A DNA stretch of 64,000 bases, taken from the NCBI RefSeq assembly GCF_000348725.1, contig NC_020813.1:1-64000 (forward strand). Reading direction: 5' to 3'. Of the stretch, positions 1-11,608 are shown piece after piece. Every line of letters begins with the position of its first letter. The stretch's first letter is position 1. Under the pieces are notes generated by a model. It was not told the DNA's origin. It did no database searches and worked only from the letters and a program-made list of their open reading frames with translations. Source of the stretch: Pseudobdellovibrio exovorus JSS (lineage in GTDB: Bacteria > Bdellovibrionota > Bdellovibrionia > Bdellovibrionales > Bdellovibrionaceae). The position numbers and the translations under genes were made by a program.

Positions 1-1395
1 ATGGAATTAGACAGTTTATTTTGGAATCAGATCAAAACCACCATCAAAACGAAGAATGGGGCCAATAAATTATTAGAAAATTGGCTAGACCCTATTGAGC
101 TGATTAAGTCTGAAAAAACAGCAGATTCTTTAAAAATCACGTTTGGCGTCCCTAGTCAGTTCTTCTTCTTTTACGTTAATGAGCATTTAAAGGATAAAAT
201 CGCTCAGGAATTAAGGGAGCAATCCAATATTCCTGTCGAAATCGATTTCGTGGTTACAGGTAAAACCGCTAGTGACTACAACACCTCTTTACAAGATGTG
301 ATGCAGAATACAGAACAAGTCTTTCAGCAACCGGTACAGGTTGTGCCTGCAGGTCCTCGCCCTGTGGAAAACATCAATGAAGAGTTTACCTTTTCGACAT
401 TCGTTGTAGGTAAAAATTCTGAGTTCGCCCATGCCGCAACTTACAACGTCGCTTGTAACCCAGGTACGAATGACTACAATCCCCTCCTTATATATGGTCC
501 TTCTGGGATGGGTAAGACGCATCTATTAAATGCGGCCGGAAATCAAATCCGTCAAAACTATCCGCACTTGCGTATTGTCTATATTTCGGCTGAAAGATTT
601 TTGAATGAGTGTGTCTCTGCACTTCGTCGTCATGAAATGGATAAATTCCGTCAGAAATATCGTGAAAACACAGATGTTATTGTTGTCGATGACGTGCAAT
701 ACATCGGACGTGGTGAAGCTGTTCAAGAAGAGTTCTTCCATATGATCAACAGCTTTATCGAAAAGAAAAAGCAAGTGGTTCTGGCCAGCGATCGTATGCC
801 AAAAGATATTTTAGGTCTTGAAGATCGTTCGCGTACACGCCTAGAGCGCGGTTTGATTGCTGATATCACGATGCCGGATCTAGAAACTCGTTTGGCTATT
901 TTAAGATATAAAGCTGAAAATTATAATGTGCGCTTAAATGAAGACACGATTCAGTACATTGCTAAAATTTCTAAAAAATCTATTCGTGAACTTGAAGGCA
1001 ATTTAAAGAAAATAAAAATGTTCTCTGAGCTTCAAGGTCTGAGCATTAATCTGGAACTGGCGCGCAAAGTATTAGCACATCATGAAAACACAGTGACGAT
1101 TAGTATTGAGGAAATTCAGCGCATCGTGGCTGAGTACTACAAGATCCGTGTTACGGATTTAAAGTCCACTAGCCGCGCTAAACCGATTGTGGTGCCTCGT
1201 CAAATTGCCATGTATTTAATCAAAAAGTTTTTAGATAAGTCGTTAGTGGATATTGGTAAAGCCTTCGGTGGCAAGGACCATACAACGGTGATTAATTCTT
1301 TGGATAAAGTCGAGAATCTACAAAACCAAGATCCTCAATTTAAGAATGATATCGATGAGTTAATCAACCAAATCCACAATGTTACTGGTTTGTAA
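1..1395 (+). CDS. dnaA: Chromosomal replication initiator protein DnaA
   Basis: DnaA is the AAA+ ATPase that binds DnaA boxes and melts oriC. The 464-residue protein has the N-terminal interaction domain, a short linker (about 90-125), an AAA+ core with Walker A GPSGMGKT at 166-173 and Walker B VIVVDDVQYI near 229-238, and the C-terminal HTH domain with the signature GGKDHTTVINSLDKV. Length is typical. The window begins on its ATG, so its promoter and any upstream boxes cannot be seen. It is followed directly by oriC and dnaN, the classical order. Confidence 0.98.
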   Translation: MELDSLFWNQIKTTIKTKNGANKLLENWLDPIELIKSEKTADSLKITFGVPSQFFFFYVNEHLKDKIAQELREQSNIPVEIDFVVTGKTASDYNTSLQDVMQNTEQVFQQPVQVVPAGPRPVENINEEFTFSTFVVGKNSEFAHAATYNVACNPGTNDYNPLLIYGPSGMGKTHLLNAAGNQIRQNYPHLRIVYISAERFLNECVSALRRHEMDKFRQKYRENTDVIVVDDVQYIGRGEAVQEEFFHMINSFIEKKKQVVLASDRMPKDILGLEDRSRTRLERGLIADITMPDLETRLAILRYKAENYNVRLNEDTIQYIAKISKKSIRELEGNLKKIKMFSELQGLSINLELARKVLAHHENTVTISIEEIQRIVAEYYKIRVTDLKSTSRAKPIVVPRQIAMYLIKKFLDKSLVDIGKAFGGKDHTTVINSLDKVENLQNQDPQFKNDIDELINQIHNVTGL

Positions 1396-1415
1396 ATGTG
1401 GACTGTTGATAAAGG

Positions 1416-1424
1416 TGTGGATAA
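1416..1424 (-). promoter_or_regulatory. DnaA box, perfect consensus
   Basis: TGTGGATAA on the plus strand is the reverse complement of the consensus TTATCCACA. It lies 21 bases after the dnaA stop codon. Confidence 0.85.
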
Positions 1425-1454
1425 GGCAGTGAATAAAAATGAGGATAACTTTTT

Positions 1455-1463
1455 CGTGGATAA
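1455..1463 (-). promoter_or_regulatory. DnaA box, one mismatch
   Basis: CGTGGATAA differs from TGTGGATAA only in the first base. It has the same orientation as the box at 1416 and starts 39 bases after it. A further near-match (GAGGATAA) lies just before it. Confidence 0.6.
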
Positions 1464-1548
1464 CTGCTCAGATAGACGTAGTTTATTAGTTGAGATTTCC
1501 ACAAATAAAAGTTAATAATTTTAAGGATTTAGTATAAAAAAGCAGTTA

Positions 1549-1593
1549 CCCCCGCCCCTACTATTACTACTACTTTTATATATATATTATTAG
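1549..1593 (+). promoter_or_regulatory. Basal origin unwinding module: GC block, DnaA-trio run and AT tract
   Basis: A 10-base C-rich block is followed without a gap by five trinucleotides reading TAG or TAA on the minus strand, then about 20 bases of TA-rich sequence. In B. subtilis this arrangement loads DnaA on single-stranded DNA next to the unwinding element. The dnaN ribosome-binding site follows at once, so the element also lies in the dnaN leader. Confidence 0.75.
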
Positions 1594-1606
1594 GGAATTG
1601 AAGAGT

Positions 1607-2713
1607 ATGAAAATTGAGATTCAAAAAAAAGATCTTTTAGGCCTCTTAAGCAGAACTCAAAACATTGTAGAAAAAAGAAATACAATGCCGATCTTGGTGA
1701 ACGTTTTACTAGATGCCTCTGAAAATCAATTAAAGGCCTATGCAACGGACTTAGAGGTCAGCCTAACCGATCAGGTGCCTGCACAAATTAAAGAGGCTGG
1801 TAAGGTCGCTGTGAGCGCTAAGAGCCTTTTCGAAATCACGAAAGAACTTTTAGACGGACCAATCCAATTAATTAAAAAAGAAAATGACTGGTTAGAAATT
1901 AAACAGGGCAAGTTTCTTTCAAAGATCATTGGTGTGGCAGCTGAACAGTATCCAGTCTTCCCAACATACAGCTCAGAAAATTTTTCTAAAATGAATGCTG
2001 CTGAATTAAAGTTCATGATCGACAAAACAATCTACAGCGTTTCTAACGATGAAACTCGTTACCACTTGAATGGCGTTTATTTCGAGAAAGCAGACAAAGA
2101 CGTAATCACCATGGTCGCAACTGATGGCCATCGTCTGAGTTTAATTAAAAAAGAATTCAAAGGTTTAGCTCTTGCTGAAAAAGTGGGTGTGATCATTCCT
2201 AAAAAAGGTTTGTTCGAAATTAAAAAATTAATCGAGTCTTCAATCGAAGATGTTTACATCGCTGTTGAAGGATCTCAATTTATTTTAAAATCTGGTTCAT
2301 GTGTTTTGATGATTCGTTTGATCGAAGGTAAATATCCGAACTACAACCAGTTTATTCCACAGAAGTTTACACACAACATCGTTATTCCGCGCGATGCAAT
2401 TCTATCATCACTGAAACGTGTATCACTTTTGGCTAACCAAAAATCAAAAGCGATCTTGTTAAGTTTTTCTCAGGGCCGTTTGGAAATTACATCTAACAAT
2501 CCTGAATTGGGTGATGCCAAAGAAGAATTGGATATTCACTACAGCGGGCCGGATCTTAAAATCGGTTTTAACGCGCGCTACATTGAAGATGTTTTAAAAA
2601 ATATTGAACAAGAGGAAGTAGAGTTCGAATTGAACGATCAGCTTTCTCCGGGCGTTTTAAAAGCTCACAAGCGTGCAGACTACATCAACGTTGTCATGCC
2701 GATGAGAATTTGA
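1607..2713 (+). CDS. dnaN: DNA polymerase III beta sliding clamp
   Basis: DnaN forms the ring-shaped processivity clamp of DNA polymerase III. The 368-residue protein begins MKIEIQKKDLL, the usual N-terminus of the family, and ends with the conserved VMPMRI. I chose ATG 1607 because AGGGA at 1593-1597 is correctly spaced; an in-frame TTG at 1598 is also possible. Three clamp domains of about 120 residues fit the length. It lies between oriC and recF. Confidence 0.97.
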   Translation: MKIEIQKKDLLGLLSRTQNIVEKRNTMPILVNVLLDASENQLKAYATDLEVSLTDQVPAQIKEAGKVAVSAKSLFEITKELLDGPIQLIKKENDWLEIKQGKFLSKIIGVAAEQYPVFPTYSSENFSKMNAAELKFMIDKTIYSVSNDETRYHLNGVYFEKADKDVITMVATDGHRLSLIKKEFKGLALAEKVGVIIPKKGLFEIKKLIESSIEDVYIAVEGSQFILKSGSCVLMIRLIEGKYPNYNQFIPQKFTHNIVIPRDAILSSLKRVSLLANQKSKAILLSFSQGRLEITSNNPELGDAKEELDIHYSGPDLKIGFNARYIEDVLKNIEQEEVEFELNDQLSPGVLKAHKRADYINVVMPMRI

Positions 2714-2736
2714 TTCATCGGCTTGGATGATCGCAC

Positions 2737-3858
2737 GTGATCATTAAATCCCTTTCAGCTTCTTTCTTTCGTAATTTTGAACAGGTGGATATTCAGTTTA
2801 ATGAACGACTGAATATCATTATTGGTGATAATGGGCAGGGTAAAACCAATATCATCGAAGCTCTTTATTTACTGACCGAAGGTGAAAGTTTTCGTTACTC
2901 AAAAAATGAAAATCTAATTCAGCTTGGACAAAACGCATCTTTTATTCACACCAATATTTTGAATGAAGATCTGGATTACAAGCTCAGTATGAAGTTAACC
3001 TCTTCAAAAAAAGATATCCTCATTAACAACAAAGTTACCAACATTAATCGTCTGACTCGTTTTTCTTCAGTTTTGTTTTCACCAGAAAGTCTGAACATCA
3101 TCAAAGAGAGCTCTGATGAACGCCGTCAATTGGTAGACCAACTCGTAGCGCAAACGGCTTTGAATGGTGTTGATACGATTCGTGATTACAGAAAAGTTTT
3201 AAAAACACGTAATCGCCTTTTGAAAGATATCTCTGAAGAAAAAATAGATTACCGCATGGGTTTAGACACGCTAGAAAGCTTAAATCCGGCGTTCCTGAGG
3301 CTCGCAGCCGAGCTGACCTACCTTCGCCTACAGGCCCTAGAAGACATACGCCCACAGGTCGAAATGGCGCTAAATAACATCCATTCCAGCACTTCTGTGA
3401 AATTTGATTTTGAATACGTCTTTTCTGATCAAAATCATCGCAATTCTGACCTCGAAAAATTGCTAAATTTTATGCAAAATCGCATGTCGGAACTGCAAAA
3501 AGCAGAGTTAAAATCTGGGGTCTCTTTAGTGGGTCCTCAGAAGCATGATGTCATATTCCTATATAATGGAAATGACTCACGTTTTTACTGTTCGCAAGGG
3601 CAGCAAAGATCCATCATATTAGCTTACAAAATGGCGCAAATTGTGTATCATCAGAAGGTTCACGGTTTTTATCCGTTGCTACTGTTAGATGACGTTCTGT
3701 CTGAGCTTGATTTAAGCAAGCAAGAGTCGTTGATTTCGACCCTTAATCAGACCGAAACGCAAACGTTTGTGACCACCACCGATGTGTCACTTTTATCTAA
3801 ACTCAGCATGAATAAGGCCAGCGTTTTTAAAATTAAAAACGGACAAGTAGTTATCTAG
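2737..3858 (+). CDS. recF: DNA replication and repair protein RecF
   Basis: RecF is an SMC-like ATPase that helps load RecA at gapped DNA. The 373 residues include Walker A GDNGQGKTN near residue 31, an ABC-type signature SQGQQRSIIL and Walker B LLLLDDVLSELD near the C-terminus. The start is GTG; the nearby ATG at 2727 is in another frame. It sits 23 bases after dnaN, probably in the same transcript. Confidence 0.95.
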   Translation: MIIKSLSASFFRNFEQVDIQFNERLNIIIGDNGQGKTNIIEALYLLTEGESFRYSKNENLIQLGQNASFIHTNILNEDLDYKLSMKLTSSKKDILINNKVTNINRLTRFSSVLFSPESLNIIKESSDERRQLVDQLVAQTALNGVDTIRDYRKVLKTRNRLLKDISEEKIDYRMGLDTLESLNPAFLRLAAELTYLRLQALEDIRPQVEMALNNIHSSTSVKFDFEYVFSDQNHRNSDLEKLLNFMQNRMSELQKAELKSGVSLVGPQKHDVIFLYNGNDSRFYCSQGQQRSIILAYKMAQIVYHQKVHGFYPLLLLDDVLSELDLSKQESLISTLNQTETQTFVTTTDVSLLSKLSMNKASVFKIKNGQVVI

Positions 3859-6414
<2,556 letters not shown>

Positions 6415-6448
6415 TAAATTAACTTAGGATCGAGATAAGAAGATTATT

Positions 6449-8920
6449 ATGGAAAATACAGATAACTCAGAAAATCAAAAAGGTGTAACCAACATCGATA
6501 TCAATAAGGAAATGCGAGACGCTTATTTGCAGTACTCGATGTCCGTTATTGTGGGTCGTGCATTACCTGACGTACGTGATGGTTTAAAACCCGTTCACCG
6601 CCGTATTTTATTTGCTCAACATGAGCTTTCAAATACACACGATAAACCCTATAAAAAATCAGCCCGTGTTGTCGGTGACGTGATCGGTAAATACCATCCG
6701 CATGGTGACGTGGCTGTTTACGACACAATGGTGCGTATGGCGCAGGACTTTGCGATGCGCTTCCCGTTGATTGATGGTCAAGGTAACTTCGGTTCGGTCG
6801 ACGGAGATTCTCCGGCGGCACAACGTTACACTGAAGTGCGTATGACTCGCTTGGCAGAAGAACTTTTAGCTGACATCGAAAAAGAAACGGTTCCGTTCGG
6901 GCCGAACTACGATGACTCGTTAGAAATTCCTCTGATTTTACCTGCCAAATACCCTAATCTTTTGGTTAACGGTTCTGCGGGTATCGCGGTTGGTATGGCG
7001 ACGAATATTCCTCCGCACAATTTGGGCGAAGTGATCGATGGCTGTATCCACTTGATTCAAAATCCTGATTGTGGAATCGAAGAGTTAATCGAAAGAATTC
7101 CTGGTCCTGACTTCCCGACTGCAGGTCAAATCGCAGGTAAAGAAGGTATCCTTCAGGCATACCGTAAAGGTCGCGGAATCATCACGATCAAAGCAAAAAC
7201 AGAAATTGAAACGAAAAAAGATCACGAAGAAATTATCGTGACTGAAATTCCGTACCAAGTGAATAAAGCAAAACTTATTGAAAGTATTGCGGACCTTGTG
7301 CGTGAAAAAACAGTGGAAGGTATTTCTGATATTCGCGATGAGTCGTCTCGTGAAGGTATGCGTATCGTGATTATCTTGAAACGTGGTGAAAACTCATCAG
7401 TGGTGTTGAACCGCCTTTATAAGTTTACACAACTTCAAGTGAGCTTTGGTATTAACATGTTAGCTTTAGATGCGAAAAACCAACCGGTAGTTTTCGATCT
7501 AAAACGTATGTTAGAAGCCTTTGTTGAACATCGTCGTGATGTTGTGACGAAGCGCTGTATCTTCGAATTAAAGAAAGCTCAAGATCGCGCTCATATCTTA
7601 GAAGGTCTGAAAAAAGCTTTAGACCATATCGATGAAGTGATCGCGACAATCCGCGCTTCTAAAGAAGCCCATGCGGCCCGCGAAGCGTTGATGCAGAAAT
7701 TCTCGTTCACTGAAAGACAAGCTATTGCGATTTTAGAAATGCGCTTACAACGCCTAACAGGTTTAGAGCGCCAAAAAATCGTGGATGAGTTAGCTGAGTT
7801 GATGAAACAAATCGACTGGTTGAAGTTTGTATTATCTGATGTGCGTGAAGTTTATAAAATTATCGTAGCTGAATTAGAAGATATCAAAAAACGTTATTCA
7901 AACGAGCGCCGTACAGAAATCACTGGCGATCTTTCTGATATCGAAGATGAAGATCTAATTGCAGACGAGCCAATGGTGGTCACTGTTACTAACACAGGTT
8001 ACATCAAACGTATTTCAACTGAAGAATACCGCGTACAAAAACGCGGTGGTAAAGGTCTTAAAGGGATGGAAACTCGCGAAGAGGATTACGTCACGGATAT
8101 CTTTACGGCTTCAACTAAGACGATGCTGTTAGTCTTTACCGATAAAGGTAAAGTCTACTGGTGTAAGGTTCACCGCCTGCCAATGGGAACTCGTACTTCT
8201 AAAGGTAAAGCGATTGCCAATGTGGTGCAGTTGTCGCCTGGTGAAAAGGTACGTGCAATTCTTCCAGTAAATGAATTCAGTTCTAATAAAAATGTCGTGA
8301 TGTTAACTGAAAAAGGTATCATCAAAAAAACGACATTGGATGCGTTCTCGAATCCACGTCAGGCAGGTATCATCGCTTTAACTACGGATCTTGATGACCA
8401 AGTAGTAGCCGTGAGTCTTTCAGATGGACAAAGCGACATTTTCATCGCCACTCGCGAAGGTATGTCGATTCGTTTCAATGAAGATGATGTGCGTGCAATG
8501 GGTCGTTCAGCTCGTGGTGTAAAAGGTATTACCTTAGCAAAAGAAGATGTCGTTGTGGCGATGGAAGTTCTTGAAAAGAACACTCCAGATACCATCTTGA
8601 TGGTGACGTCTAAAGGTTATGGTAAACGCTCAGAAGTGAGCGAATACCGCGTACAAAGCAGAGGTGGTGTTGGTATTATCACTCAAAAAACAACTGATAA
8701 AGTTGGTAACGTTGTAGGAACGAAAAAAGTTTCTCCGCTACATGAGTTGATTTTATCTACAGATCAAGGCCAAGTTATCCGTATGAAAATTTCAGACATT
8801 TCTATTTTAGGTCGTAACACTCAAGGTGTACGTCTAATCAATTTGGACGAAAAGCAAGAGTTTGTTAAGGGGATTGCGGTGGTTGCTGATGAAGATAAAG
8901 CGGCCGAAGAAATCCACTAA
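6449..8920 (+). CDS. gyrA: DNA gyrase subunit A
   Basis: GyrA is the DNA-cleaving and rejoining subunit of gyrase. The 823-residue protein has the catalytic tyrosine Y127 in [11 protein letters not shown], and a C-terminal pinwheel domain with the GyrA box QKRGGKG, which wraps DNA and separates gyrase from topoisomerase IV. The quinolone-determining region around [10 protein letters not shown] looks normal. The C-terminal tail is slightly acidic ([10 protein letters not shown]). Confidence 0.98.
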   Translation: MENTDNSENQKGVTNIDINKEMRDAYLQYSMSVIVGRALPDVRDGLKPVHRRILFAQHELSNTHDKPYKKSARVVGDVIGKYHPHGDVAVYDTMVRMAQDFAMRFPLIDGQGNFGSVDGDSPAAQRYTEVRMTRLAEELLADIEKETVPFGPNYDDSLEIPLILPAKYPNLLVNGSAGIAVGMATNIPPHNLGEVIDGCIHLIQNPDCGIEELIERIPGPDFPTAGQIAGKEGILQAYRKGRGIITIKAKTEIETKKDHEEIIVTEIPYQVNKAKLIESIADLVREKTVEGISDIRDESSREGMRIVIILKRGENSSVVLNRLYKFTQLQVSFGINMLALDAKNQPVVFDLKRMLEAFVEHRRDVVTKRCIFELKKAQDRAHILEGLKKALDHIDEVIATIRASKEAHAAREALMQKFSFTERQAIAILEMRLQRLTGLERQKIVDELAELMKQIDWLKFVLSDVREVYKIIVAELEDIKKRYSNERRTEITGDLSDIEDEDLIADEPMVVTVTNTGYIKRISTEEYRVQKRGGKGLKGMETREEDYVTDIFTASTKTMLLVFTDKGKVYWCKVHRLPMGTRTSKGKAIANVVQLSPGEKVRAILPVNEFSSNKNVVMLTEKGIIKKTTLDAFSNPRQAGIIALTTDLDDQVVAVSLSDGQSDIFIATREGMSIRFNEDDVRAMGRSARGVKGITLAKEDVVVAMEVLEKNTPDTILMVTSKGYGKRSEVSEYRVQSRGGVGIITQKTTDKVGNVVGTKKVSPLHELILSTDQGQVIRMKISDISILGRNTQGVRLINLDEKQEFVKGIAVVADEDKAAEEIH

Positions 8921-8924
8921 GAAT

Positions 8925-9755
8925 ATGCGAGCGCAAATGGTTTTTCCATTTGTTGCTCGTTCGTTTCTAACCAGTGTAGTGCTATTTTTATTTTTTGGAC
9001 TCAGTTCCTGCAAGCCGGCGGCAGAAAGACTGTACGCTGACGCCAATGCAGAAATTAAAAAAGGTCATTATCGTATTGCTCTAGATCTTCTAGAGCGCAG
9101 TTCTGAAATTGCAAAAGACAGCAATATAAAATATCGCTATTTATCTGAAGCTGGAAGATTAGCTCGCTTTGAAATACAAGATTACGAACGTGCCATCCGA
9201 ATCTATCGACGTATTATTTTACAGTCTGAAGATGTAGAACAAAGACTGCGAGCGCAAGAAGCGATCTCAGAAATCTATTTGGAAAACCTACAAAATTACA
9301 ACATGGCTTTAAAAGAGTTACAGATTCTAGAGCCACTTTTGCATGACAACGAAAAAAAAGAAAAAGTTAAATTACGAATTGCTCAGACTCTTTATTTAAC
9401 GGGAAACTTTCAACAGGCTATGGAAGAAATTAAAGTTTCTTTGAAGTTTAGTGAAAAAGAAAAATTAAATTTTTTAAAAATCAAAGCTCAAGTTTTAGTA
9501 GCTCAAAAAAAATATAAGGAAGCCCTTGCTGAATATGAAAAAATTCTGCAAGCGGATGAAAAGTTTTTTGCGACTGAAAATCTTTTTATTGCGGCGTCTG
9601 TGGTGTATGAAGAAAATGAAGAGTATGCCGAAGCCCTTGCCTATTTAGACAAATACCAAGAACAAATTCCTGATAAAGCCTATCTTGAACTTCGCTACAA
9701 ACGTCTTCAAGAACGTATGGTCAACAAGCCTCTATTTAAAGGAAGACGCAAGTGA
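8925..9755 (+). CDS. TPR-repeat outer-membrane-type lipoprotein
   Basis: A 276-residue lipoprotein. From the ATG at 8925 it has an export signal ending in the lipobox GLSSC, then helical repeats typical of TPR proteins (ALDLLERSSEIAKDS, RAIRIYRRIILQSED, EALAEYEKILQADE). Such proteins usually act as assembly scaffolds; no specific role can be given. The start was moved from an upstream in-frame codon inside gyrA because only this one places the signal peptide at the N-terminus. It overlaps the next gene by 4 bases, which suggests coupling to the F0 ATP synthase genes. Confidence 0.8.
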   Translation: MRAQMVFPFVARSFLTSVVLFLFFGLSSCKPAAERLYADANAEIKKGHYRIALDLLERSSEIAKDSNIKYRYLSEAGRLARFEIQDYERAIRIYRRIILQSEDVEQRLRAQEAISEIYLENLQNYNMALKELQILEPLLHDNEKKEKVKLRIAQTLYLTGNFQQAMEEIKVSLKFSEKEKLNFLKIKAQVLVAQKKYKEALAEYEKILQADEKFFATENLFIAASVVYEENEEYAEALAYLDKYQEQIPDKAYLELRYKRLQERMVNKPLFKGRRK

Positions 9756-9955
9756 AGCCCAAAAAAAACAAATACGTCATTTTCAGTGCGATTGGCTTTG
9801 AACTGGTTTCGCTTATTTTAGTGGCTATATGGGCTGGAAACTATCTGGGTGAGCGAGGTTATGGAGACGCCGCGAAGGCCTTTTGCATCCTTGCCGCCTT
9901 TTTGGTTTGGTTTATTAGTCTGATTATTAAACTTAAGAGCATTAAAAATGATTAA
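9752..9955 (+). CDS. Small AtpZ/AtpI-like membrane protein
   Basis: A 67-residue protein with two hydrophobic segments (FSAIGFELVSLILVAIW and AFCILAAFLVWFISLII) and a glycine-rich connection containing YLGERGYGD. This layout is typical of the small AtpZ/AtpI-type proteins encoded before F0 ATP synthase subunits and implicated in assembly of the c-ring. The GTG start overlaps the stop of the preceding lipoprotein (GTGA). Its C-terminus overlaps the next gene. Confidence 0.65.
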   Translation: MKPKKNKYVIFSAIGFELVSLILVAIWAGNYLGERGYGDAAKAFCILAAFLVWFISLIIKLKSIKND

Positions 9956-10298
9956 AAACACAGCAGTTTCGATGGTTTTATACACTTTGCTGGCTGCGGG
10001 CTTGGGATATTATCTTTACGGCCCAGATCAGGCTTTCAGTATCGCTACTGGAGGCGTGATTATGCTTCTAACTTTGATGAGTTTTGTGATTGTTTTTGCA
10101 GTGGTTTTTTATAAAAAACTTATTGCGTTAGCGGTTTTCGTCATTATATTGAAGTACGTAATTCTAGGACTGATTTTATGGAATTTAAGCTCTGCAAAGT
10201 GGCTTAAACCGATTGGCTTAATCATTGGTTTAGCTTCGTTGTTGATCGCGATTTTGGTCGCCACTTTTATGAAATCTGTATCCAAAGAAAAGCTTTAA
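9948..10298 (+). CDS. atpI: ATP synthase subunit I-like membrane protein
   Basis: A 116-residue integral membrane protein with four predicted transmembrane segments, starting 8 bases inside the preceding small gene and placed just before atpB. Size, topology and position match ATP synthase protein I, a c-ring assembly factor. Sequence motifs of this family are weak, so the name rests mainly on position. Confidence 0.6.
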   Translation: MIKNTAVSMVLYTLLAAGLGYYLYGPDQAFSIATGGVIMLLTLMSFVIVFAVVFYKKLIALAVFVIILKYVILGLILWNLSSAKWLKPIGLIIGLASLLIAILVATFMKSVSKEKL

Positions 10299-10316
10299 AA
10301 TGTTTCTGGAGGCTTT

Positions 10317-11003
10317 ATGCATTTTAACTGGACGCAATTAATTCCTGGAGTAGGACACGACTATGTTCACGTAGCTACTTTGATTGTAGCTTCTGGTTTG
10401 ATTATCTTGATGGGCACAGTTGCTCGTGCAAGTTTAGGTAACGGCGAAACAGCAGTTATCCCAACTGGAAAATTTTCTGTACGCGGTCTGTTCGAAGTTT
10501 TCACTGAGTACATCGGTGGATTATCTGAACAAGTGATCGGTCACCACGGAAGAAAGTTTGCTCCGTACTTCGCAGCAATCTTCACTTACATCTTATTCAA
10601 CAACTTAGTGGGTATCGTTCCAGGGATGACTCCTGCGACGGAAAACTTCAATACGACTTTTGCTTTCGGTGTTTTTTCTTTCTTAGCGTACAACATCGTA
10701 GGTATTAAAGAAGGTGGTATCGGTTACTTGAAACATTTCTTGGGCCCAGTTATTTGGTTGGCTCCATTGATGTTGATCATCGAGTTGATTTCTCACGTTT
10801 TACGTCCATTAACTTTAGGTCTTCGTTTAGCGAACGTTATGACAGGTGACCACGCGGTATTATCAGTATTCTTGAACTTATCGCCAGTGGGTCCTGCGAT
10901 CCCGTTCTATGCACTCGGACTGCTTGTTTGTACAATTCAAGCGTTCGTATTTACATTATTATCAATGGTCTACATAGCTCTTGCAACAGCTCACGACCAC
11001 TAA
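10317..11003 (+). CDS. atpB: ATP synthase F0 subunit a
   Basis: Subunit a forms the stationary half of the proton channel against the c-ring. The 228-residue protein has five or six hydrophobic helices and the conserved helix with [18 protein letters not shown], whose GLRLAN arginine is the essential a-subunit arginine. An early HxxG-type region ([14 protein letters not shown]) also fits. A GGAGG site precedes the ATG. No b, delta or F1 genes follow, so the ATP synthase genes are split in this genome. Confidence 0.93.
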   Translation: MHFNWTQLIPGVGHDYVHVATLIVASGLIILMGTVARASLGNGETAVIPTGKFSVRGLFEVFTEYIGGLSEQVIGHHGRKFAPYFAAIFTYILFNNLVGIVPGMTPATENFNTTFAFGVFSFLAYNIVGIKEGGIGYLKHFLGPVIWLAPLMLIIELISHVLRPLTLGLRLANVMTGDHAVLSVFLNLSPVGPAIPFYALGLLVCTIQAFVFTLLSMVYIALATAHDH

Positions 11004-11019
11004 AACAAAGGAGAATCAC

Positions 11020-11355
11020 ATGAAAAAGGCATTATTATTTGCCACGACTTTATTCGCTTCTTTAGCAGCTTTTGCTCAAGAAGAAACAACTGCGGTTGTT
11101 GTAGCTACTACAAACTCTAACGCTGGCTTAGTAGCATTGAGTGCTGCTATCGCTATCGGTTTAGCGGTTGTTGCTGGTACTACAGCACAAGGTAAAGCTG
11201 CTGCTGCTGCTTTAGAAGGCATCGCTCGTAACCCAGCTGCTGGTGACAAACTTTTCACGCCACTTATCTTAGCTTTGGCTCTTATCGAGTCTTTAGTTAT
11301 CTTGGCGTTCCTAGTTGCGTTCATCAAAATCCCAGCTGCAACTTTCGGTTTCTAA
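11020..11355 (+). CDS. atpE: ATP synthase F0 subunit c, with N-terminal signal peptide
   Basis: Subunit c forms the rotor ring. The 111-residue precursor carries a signal peptide (cleavage probably after FAQ, residue 20), then two transmembrane helices joined by a polar loop with the family motif [10 protein letters not shown]. The ion-binding carboxylate is E90 in [10 protein letters not shown]. The ATG at 11020 follows an AAAGGAG site. A cleavable leader makes it longer than the usual 70-90 residue form. The TAA stop is the first codon of a 28-bp repeat. Confidence 0.93.
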   Translation: MKKALLFATTLFASLAAFAQEETTAVVVATTNSNAGLVALSAAIAIGLAVVAGTTAQGKAAAAALEGIARNPAAGDKLFTPLILALALIESLVILAFLVAFIKIPAATFGF

Positions 11356-11380
11356 GGTAGGCCGTACCTTATCCGGAAAT
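11353..11380 (+). repeat. Stop-codon-anchored repeat, TAAGGTAGGCC family (left copy)
   Basis: The 28 bp begin exactly with the atpE stop codon TAA and continue GGTAGGCCGTACC. They are perfectly repeated in inverse orientation at 11581-11608, which likewise begins with the stop codon of the converging gene. The unit is partly self-complementary (AAGGTA / TACCTT). Confidence 0.9.
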
Positions 11381-11431
11381 ATACGTGATTTGAGGTACAC
11401 TAAATTAAAAACCAGTAAATACTGGAAAAAG

Positions 11432-11466
11432 AAAAAGGCTGATCGAAAGATCGGCCTTTTTTATTT
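11432..11466 (+). terminator. Rho-independent terminator after atpE
   Basis: AAGGCTGATC and GATCGGCCTT pair around a GAAA loop and are followed by a T run. It lies in the convergent gap between atpE and pgm and may also work from the other side. Confidence 0.85.
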
Positions 11467-11580
11467 CTACGAAGCAATCAAATAAGCTATCAAAATAATA
11501 TTGTGAAATCTTGTGATTATAAAAAAGAAGCCGACGTTCAAGCCAGCTTCATGAGGGTCTATTTCTTGTAGTACCAATAG

Positions 11581-11608
11581 ATTTCCGGATAAGGTACGGC
11601 CTACCTTA
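11581..11608 (-). repeat. Stop-codon-anchored repeat, TAAGGTAGGCC family (right copy)
   Basis: This is the perfect inverted copy of 11353-11380. On the minus strand it begins with TAA at 11608-11606, the stop codon of the phosphomannomutase gene. Confidence 0.9.

Larger units (their letters stand above)
1396..1606. other. oriC: Chromosomal origin of replication (oriC)
   Basis: The dnaA-dnaN gap has the modular layout of a bacterial origin. In order it holds a perfect DnaA box (TGTGGATAA, 1416-1424), a one-mismatch box (CGTGGATAA, 1455-1463), a GC block of almost only C (1549-1558), a run of trinucleotides CTA CTA TTA CTA CTA (1558-1572; TAG/TAA on the other strand) and an AT tract (1573-1593). 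GC block, trinucleotide run and AT tract match the basal unwinding module (DnaA-trio plus unwinding element) described in Bacillus subtilis. Boxes and tracts are seen directly; origin function is inferred. Confidence 0.9.

Noticed and set aside
11020-11355. Sodium-type ATP synthase c subunit
   Set aside because: Q57, E90 and S91 resemble part of the sodium-binding set, but the following Thr and Tyr positions are not kept, so coupling ion cannot be claimed.
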